A stretch of DNA of 24,565 nucleotides from a virus: positions 1 to 24,565 of the IMG/VR virus record IMGVR_UViG_3300020021_000246. One strand, given 5' to 3'. Both the position numbers and the translations under genes were made by a program. The notes below the pieces were generated by a model. That model worked only from the letters and a program-made list of their open reading frames with translations. It was not told the DNA's origin and made no database searches. Below, piece by piece: positions 21,050 to 24,565 of this stretch (its first letter is position 1; the number at the start of each line of letters is the position of its first letter).

Positions 21050-21832
21050 ATGCGACGCTTGATTCTTGCCTTGCTTTGCGCTTCCCTGTCCGCCCAATAC
21101 TTCCCGCCGCGGGGCGGCGGCGGAGGCTCGGCGAGTAGCGGGACATTCGCCAATTTGCCGAGCTGCACTACGGCTGGCACTATCTACGTATTCACCAACT
21201 CGTATTACACGAGCGCGATTTGCGATGGGGTTTCGTGGTCGTACGTTGCGCCAGGCGCCGGGACGGCAAGCCTTCCCCCTTCGACTGGCTGGACCTACGT
21301 GAATCAGTCAGGCGCCACACTGGATGCTTCAGCCGGCCCTGTCGTCTGGAGCTTGCCCACTAGCGGCGGATCGGGGCGATTCATATTGCGCACGCCGACC
21401 TTCACCTCGCCTCCGTGGTCGTATGTCATCGGCATGACCGTTTGGGCGGCCAACTCGAATTTCTACGACGATGGGCTTGTGGTGAGGGCAAGCGGCAGCG
21501 GGAACTTCGTCGGGGTCGCGTTAGCTACTGGGGTGACGCGCTTTTTCCCGGTCGGGGGCACTACGGACGCGACCGGTGCGGGAATCCTGAATTCAGGCGG
21601 CGGAACTCCACTGCGGTTCAAAATCACGAATGACGGCGTGACTGTTTCGGCGTACGTCAGCTACACCAACCAGCCAACTAACTGGATATTGGCGGGAACT
21701 GACACCGCGGCCAATCTCGGCACTATTGATGGCGTGGGGCTGTTGGCTTACAAAATCGGGCAGACTTCCGGGTTCTCGAACATCGACATGATTTCGCTGT
21801 GGGACTTCCAGGAGTTTCATTCTGTCATATAG
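21050..21832 (+). CDS. Secreted lectin-like (LamG/ConA-type) adhesin candidate
   Basis: 260 residues from ATG 21050, which gives a clean signal peptide MRRLILALLCASLSA with Gln16 as the first mature residue. ATG 20984 has a better ribosome site (GGGAG) but adds 22 residues ahead of the signal; both may be used. A Gly run (PPRGGGGGSASSG) leads to a segment reminiscent of phage fibre tips (TAGTIYVFTNSYYTSAICDG, VSWSYVAPG). Then comes a beta-sandwich-like domain: FILRTPTFTSPPWSYVIGMT, FYDDGLVVRASGSGNFVGVA, PLRFKITNDGVTVSAYVSYT and a closing DMISLWDFQEF. This spacing recalls LamG/DUF1349-type lectins. Likely exported by the host, binding glycans. A TACAAT box sits five bases before the start. Confidence 0.7.
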   Translation: MRRLILALLCASLSAQYFPPRGGGGGSASSGTFANLPSCTTAGTIYVFTNSYYTSAICDGVSWSYVAPGAGTASLPPSTGWTYVNQSGATLDASAGPVVWSLPTSGGSGRFILRTPTFTSPPWSYVIGMTVWAANSNFYDDGLVVRASGSGNFVGVALATGVTRFFPVGGTTDATGAGILNSGGGTPLRFKITNDGVTVSAYVSYTNQPTNWILAGTDTAANLGTIDGVGLLAYKIGQTSGFSNIDMISLWDFQEFHSVI

Positions 21833-21863
21833 CAAGTACCGGTACTCGTGATACACTTCACCC

Positions 21864-22286
21864 ATGCCAGCAGATATTGTAATCCCCAGCGGTAAATACG
21901 CGATCATCCAGATAATCGGCCGCGGTCCTGATTCGGACGGCGGAAGCGACCAGCAGTTCGAGGACGGCAGTGCTACTGTGACCGTCAGCGATGCCACCAA
22001 AATCTACGCAGTGCGTACCTCGGCGGCTCATGTGGAGCCCTACGTTGTGGCCATCGTGCCCAAGGTGGTAGCCAGTATCGGAGGTAGCTACCAAGTGAGC
22101 ATCGCAATCAACGGCAACGATGGAGGGAGCGGGACGCCACTGGCCACGCTCACACAGACGATCGAAGTGGACGGTGCGGCGGCGGCTGCGCAGGCTGCGT
22201 TTTCAATCAAACTACACTCGGTCACGTTCGACGATTTGGTCAACGCGCCGGCCGACCCGGACGCTGGGGCGACTATCACCCTGTAG
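21864..22286 (+). CDS. Small beta-rich protein, unknown function
   Basis: 140 residues. No ribosome site; a TACACT box lies six bases before the ATG, suggesting a leaderless message. It reads as a beta protein: PADIVIPSGKYAIIQIIGRG, SATVTVSDATKIYAVRTSAA, SYQVSIAINGNDGGSGTPLA and TLTQTIEVDG, then AAAAAQAAFSIKLHSVTF. No signal peptide, no cysteines. It lies between two secreted sugar-binding candidates and may be a virion or fibre-associated partner. Not recognised. Confidence 0.66.
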   Translation: MPADIVIPSGKYAIIQIIGRGPDSDGGSDQQFEDGSATVTVSDATKIYAVRTSAAHVEPYVVAIVPKVVASIGGSYQVSIAINGNDGGSGTPLATLTQTIEVDGAAAAAQAAFSIKLHSVTFDDLVNAPADPDAGATITL

Positions 22287-22289
22287 ATT

Positions 22290-23057
22290 ATGAAGCTCGC
22301 CCTGATATTCGTCGCGCTGCCGCTCGCCGCACAGATTCACGTCGAGGCGTGCGGCGCGGCGGACCAGGGGTTCTCCCTTCCCTCTACCTGCTACACCAGC
22401 CCCATCACTCTGCCCGCGGGAGCGCCCGGATATCTACAGCACGAGCGCTACGGCATGTTGTTCGGCTACCACTTCGCGGCGCCGGACGGCCAGTACACGG
22501 TGGCGCTCCACTTCATCGAGAACAGCACCGCCATAACGGGACCAGGACAGCGAGTCTTTTCCGCTTCGATCAACGGACAGGCAAGCATCGCATCGCTGGA
22601 CCTGTTCGCCGTCGCGGGACTCAACGCGCCAGTGGACAGGAGCTTTCAGGCTACTGCGGCGGCCGGTGCGGGACTGACTATCAACTTCGCTGCCATCGTA
22701 CGCAACGCCGTCATCAGCGCTATCGACATCACGCCCGTAGCGCAGCCGCCGTTCCCTGGATGCTTGCCGAACGGCGTGCAGGGCATCCAGTGCGCTGGCG
22801 GATTCTCGGTGACTCCAGCGGGGAACGCTGGCGCGCTAGTAATGTCGAATAGCGCGAATACTGGGAGCTTTGCGATGTCCACCGCGGCCACAGCGGGGCC
22901 GCTTACCGTCCTACTGATGCCCTCGTGCGCGGACGGTCAGTGCTTCGGCAAGTTCCTGCGCAACGCCGGCGTTGCGCCATGTCCGCAACTGCACCCCTCA
23001 ATCGCGGCTCTCAATCCCGTCTGCCACCAGGCAGAGTGGGCGGTACCCGGACAGTGA
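22290..23057 (+). CDS. Secreted malectin-like carbohydrate-binding protein
   Basis: 255 residues; starts three bases after the previous stop. Signal peptide MKLALIFVALPLAA, with Gln15 first in the mature form. Residues about 15-150 form a malectin-type domain: YLQHERYGMLFGYHFAAPDG (48-67), QYTVALHFIENS, QRVFSASINGQASIASLDLF and TINFAAIVRNAVISAIDITP. The Y-x-H-E-R-Y-G and Y-x-V-x-L-H-F-x-E and [FV]-x-x-x-[IL]-N-G blocks are the family's hallmark; malectin domains bind glucose-type disaccharides. The C-terminal half (PPFPGCLPNGVQGIQCAGGF onward) is Cys-containing, with eight cysteines in the protein as a whole. Such domains are common in acidobacterial secreted proteins and uncommon in phages, so host origin is likely. 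Confidence 0.8.
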   Translation: MKLALIFVALPLAAQIHVEACGAADQGFSLPSTCYTSPITLPAGAPGYLQHERYGMLFGYHFAAPDGQYTVALHFIENSTAITGPGQRVFSASINGQASIASLDLFAVAGLNAPVDRSFQATAAAGAGLTINFAAIVRNAVISAIDITPVAQPPFPGCLPNGVQGIQCAGGFSVTPAGNAGALVMSNSANTGSFAMSTAATAGPLTVLLMPSCADGQCFGKFLRNAGVAPCPQLHPSIAALNPVCHQAEWAVPGQ

Positions 23058-23058
23058 T

Positions 23059-23283
23059 ATGCCCGTGCGCGGCTCAGGACGGCGACTCGATGGCTTGATA
23101 GCCAGGCAACGCATCCAAGACCTCCAGCAAGAAGAGCGCGAAGAGGCTGCCCGCATCAATCGCCTGTACTGGAAGCGGTTCCGCTGGTCGATGAGCGTTT
23201 ACTATCGGCGCGATGAGACTTCGGGCATGGTGCTGGCGTGCATGGGGTATGAACGATACGGAAGGCTCTACGGCGGCGAGTAA
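23059..23283 (+). CDS. Small Arg/Glu-rich helical protein, unknown
   Basis: 74 residues; the ATG lies one base after the malectin gene's stop (TGATATG), implying coupling. A helical charged N-terminal half (RGSGRRLDGLIARQRIQDLQ, QEEREEAARINRLYWKRF) precedes a compact end (SVYYRRDETSGMVLACMGYE, RYGRLYGGE). A basic nucleic-acid-binding role is possible but unproven. A - strand frame runs across the whole gene and competes with it. Confidence 0.52.
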   Translation: MPVRGSGRRLDGLIARQRIQDLQQEEREEAARINRLYWKRFRWSMSVYYRRDETSGMVLACMGYERYGRLYGGE

Positions 23284-23445
23284 AAAGAGGCCCGGCGCGC
23301 TCTTCAGTTCGCATCGGGCCGTTGGCGTTCCGGCGTAATGAATACTCGCCACGTCGGTGCAACTGTACCCGTTGACCACATGGAACCGGCATCGCAGCAT
23401 GTCGGCGGCGAGCCGCAAGAACTCAACCTCAAACTGTTTCGGCAT
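23074..23445 (-). CDS. Low-confidence antisense frame after the methyltransferase gene
   Basis: 123 residues if real. Its ATG at 23445 overlaps the methyltransferase's 3' end by 17 bases in operon style, and the first 45 residues look protein-like (PKQFEVEFLRLAADMLRCRF, HVVNGYSCTDVASIHYAG). Against it: the second half is fully antisense to the 74-residue + strand gene, and a terminator hairpin with a T-run (23282-23320) lies inside the frame. It may be a decayed gene whose true end has been lost. Confidence 0.3.
   Translation of the reverse strand: MPKQFEVEFLRLAADMLRCRFHVVNGYSCTDVASIHYAGTPTARCELKSAPGLFLLAAVEPSVSFIPHARQHHARSLIAPIVNAHRPAEPLPVQAIDAGSLFALFLLEVLDALPGYQAIESPS
23282..23320 (-). terminator. 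Rho-independent terminator on the - strand
   Basis: Read on the - strand, GGCCCG (23320-23315) pairs with CGGGCC (23294-23289), followed by TCTTTTTA down to 23281. It would end the transcript that carries the beta-class methyltransferase gene. The 20-base loop is GC-rich and may add pairs. Confidence 0.6.
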
Positions 23446-24418
23446 CGAATAGCCCTACTTGGGAATGCGAGTCGGCCGCAATGGCCATGTTGGCGGCCAT
23501 TTGCCGGAAGTAGCTATGCTTCAACTCCGCACCGACGAACTTACGGCCCTCGCCGATGGCAACGTATCCCTCGGAACCAATGCCGGCGAACGGGGAAAAC
23601 ACGATATCGCCGGGGTTGGTCCACAGTTCTATGCATCGGCGGATGACAGTCAGTTGGAGTGGGCAAATGTGGCGCGAATCGCCATCTTCCCTGGCCGATA
23701 GCCGCTGAAGCGTATCGCTCGGGTCAATGTCGAACCACACGGGACTGGCGTACTTCTGCCACACGTGATGGCTGTACTTATTCTTTCCAGGATCGGACTT
23801 CTTTTCCGCTTTCGGCTCATCCTCTGGCGCTCCGCACCACCGCGAGAAGCCGCTTGGCTTGTGCGACACTGGCTCTGGATTATTCCCGGGCTTGCGCATC
23901 ACGATCAGCGTGTCCGGTATTCCCCATCGGCAACGCGCCGAGTCTTCCACTATCTGCTTGTGGGCCAGGCCGAGGGCGTGCGTGCGAACGGCCGCGATTA
24001 GCGGGTCTTTCCAAATAGCCATGCGCGGGCAGTGCTGGACGAAACCGTGCTTCTGGTACGCGCGGATGATGTCGCCAGGGAAGTCGTAAATCCCAATGAC
24101 GCCATCGCGCTCTATCGTTGTCGGCAACTCCATGCAGTGAGTGACCACGATGCGTCCCGGCATCATCGCCCGATACAGCTCCTTCAGTAGGAAGTCGATG
24201 CCCTCGAAGAATTGCGCGTGGCTTCCGACGTTGGAGAAGTCTTCGGGAGCGTCAGTGTAGGAATACAAAGATCCGAATGGCCAGGAACTCACCGAGAAAT
24301 GTAGTGAGTTGTCGGGCATTCCCTGCGCAACCTTAACGCAATCAGCGTTGTATAGCGCATAGTTCTGGCTGATGACTTCATCAATAACTCTGGCTGGTTC
24401 CGTTTGATATTCAATCAT
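23429..24418 (-). CDS. Beta-class DNA methyltransferase (N4-cytosine/N6-adenine type)
   Basis: 329 residues. Motif order is that of the beta class: catalytic region first (HFSVSSWPFGSLYSYTDAPE, 40-59), then MPGRIVVTHCMELP (86-99), MAIWKDPLIAAVRTHALGLA (133-152), and at the end the SAM-binding ICPLQLTVIRRCIELWTNPG (251-270) and VFSPFAGIGSEGYVAIGEGR (273-292). The target base is not readable; both N4-C and N6-A are possible. Motif IV is SSWPF where relatives I know have S-P-P-[FY]; one Pro is replaced by Trp46. The protein ends DSHSQVGLFDAETV: Q320-V-G-L-F324 fits the sliding-clamp-binding consensus, which could bring the enzyme to newly made DNA. Its start overlaps the upstream gene's end by eight bases. 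Confidence 0.85.
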   Translation of the reverse strand: MIEYQTEPARVIDEVISQNYALYNADCVKVAQGMPDNSLHFSVSSWPFGSLYSYTDAPEDFSNVGSHAQFFEGIDFLLKELYRAMMPGRIVVTHCMELPTTIERDGVIGIYDFPGDIIRAYQKHGFVQHCPRMAIWKDPLIAAVRTHALGLAHKQIVEDSARCRWGIPDTLIVMRKPGNNPEPVSHKPSGFSRWCGAPEDEPKAEKKSDPGKNKYSHHVWQKYASPVWFDIDPSDTLQRLSAREDGDSRHICPLQLTVIRRCIELWTNPGDIVFSPFAGIGSEGYVAIGEGRKFVGAELKHSYFRQMAANMAIAADSHSQVGLFDAETV

Positions 24419-24565
24419 TCCTGTATCTCTCTGCCGTGTGTAGCCATGGCGGCAATGACATTATCTTTGAGTGATCGTAGCGGGTGATGATCCGCCGTGC
24501 GAGCAGTTGCTCTTCGCGCATCGCTTCGTTCATCTCCGACTGAAGCTCCTCGTATTGTTTTTCTT
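24411..24565 (-). CDS. C-terminal part of an unknown gene entering from the right edge
   Basis: 51 complete codons including the stop are visible; the start lies outside the window. The reading EKQYEELQSEMNEAMREEQL, LARRIITRYDHSKIMSLPPW, LHTAERYRND is a charged helical/coiled-coil end. Its stop at 24411-24413 overlaps the methyltransferase start (ATG at 24418) by eight bases, showing co-translation. The other two frames read as basic nonsense or stop early. Function unknown. Confidence 0.6.
   Translation of the reverse strand, partial: EKQYEELQSEMNEAMREEQLLARRIITRYDHSKIMSLPPWLHTAERYRND

Noticed and set aside
1-24565. CRISPR array, integrase or attachment site
   Set aside because: No regularly spaced direct repeats with unique spacers, no recombinase-like protein and no tRNA gene were seen, so lysogeny cannot be judged from this window.

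Overview
This window is part of a tailed-phage genome, or of a prophage, with a long non-contractile tail (siphovirus type). It runs from the middle of the major capsid protein gene through head completion and tail genes and into an accessory and early region. Four exported proteins have signal peptides of the form A-x-A followed by Gln, one is a malectin-like sugar-binding protein, and base composition is GC-rich. Together these suggest an acidobacterial host such as a Solibacter or Bryobacter relative. That host guess is an inference from style; no taxonomic marker is present.

Left part (1-17299, mostly + strand), late structural module: major capsid protein (5' end cut off by the window edge), a ubiquitin-like small protein, a signal-peptide-bearing small protein, a shortened 58-residue protein, three head-completion/neck proteins, a tail terminator candidate and the tail tube protein. 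Next come a CmcI-type enzyme and a promoter followed directly by a strongly foldable intergenic RNA. The tail assembly chaperone pair follows, with a lambda-type GGGAAAG frameshift signal and a stem-loop behind it. Then comes a very long tape measure protein, apparently split by a +1 frame change at 12242. The module ends with a 1110-residue tail hub protein carrying Asp-box propeller repeats, two small proteins and a clear terminator at 17265-17299. Two HNH endonuclease genes interrupt this operon in antisense orientation (3196-3819 and 6687-7151). Both have a near-identical 26-bp element upstream of them.

Middle part (17298-18692, - strand): a convergent group of three small genes, none of known function, the last encoding an exported Cys-rich protein. 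A small exported protein on the + strand (18720-18998) diverges from it.

Right part (19068-24565): a DUF3489-type protein and a phage Dam-type adenine methyltransferase overlap by four bases. A small antisense gene follows, then + strand genes for an unknown protein, a secreted lectin-like protein, an unknown protein, a malectin-like protein and a 74-residue protein. On the - strand, a second DNA methyltransferase (beta class) and a cut-off upstream gene enter from the right edge. The methyltransferase and the lone 63-residue antisense protein both end in QVG(L/M)F, which fits the bacterial sliding-clamp-binding pentapeptide.

The most promising undescribed items are the promoter plus multi-stem RNA at 5566-5745, the ubiquitin-like protein beside the capsid gene, the paired clamp-binding tails, the A-x-A/Gln signal peptides, and a set of genes with TANNNT boxes 5-6 nt before their start codons that may be leaderless.
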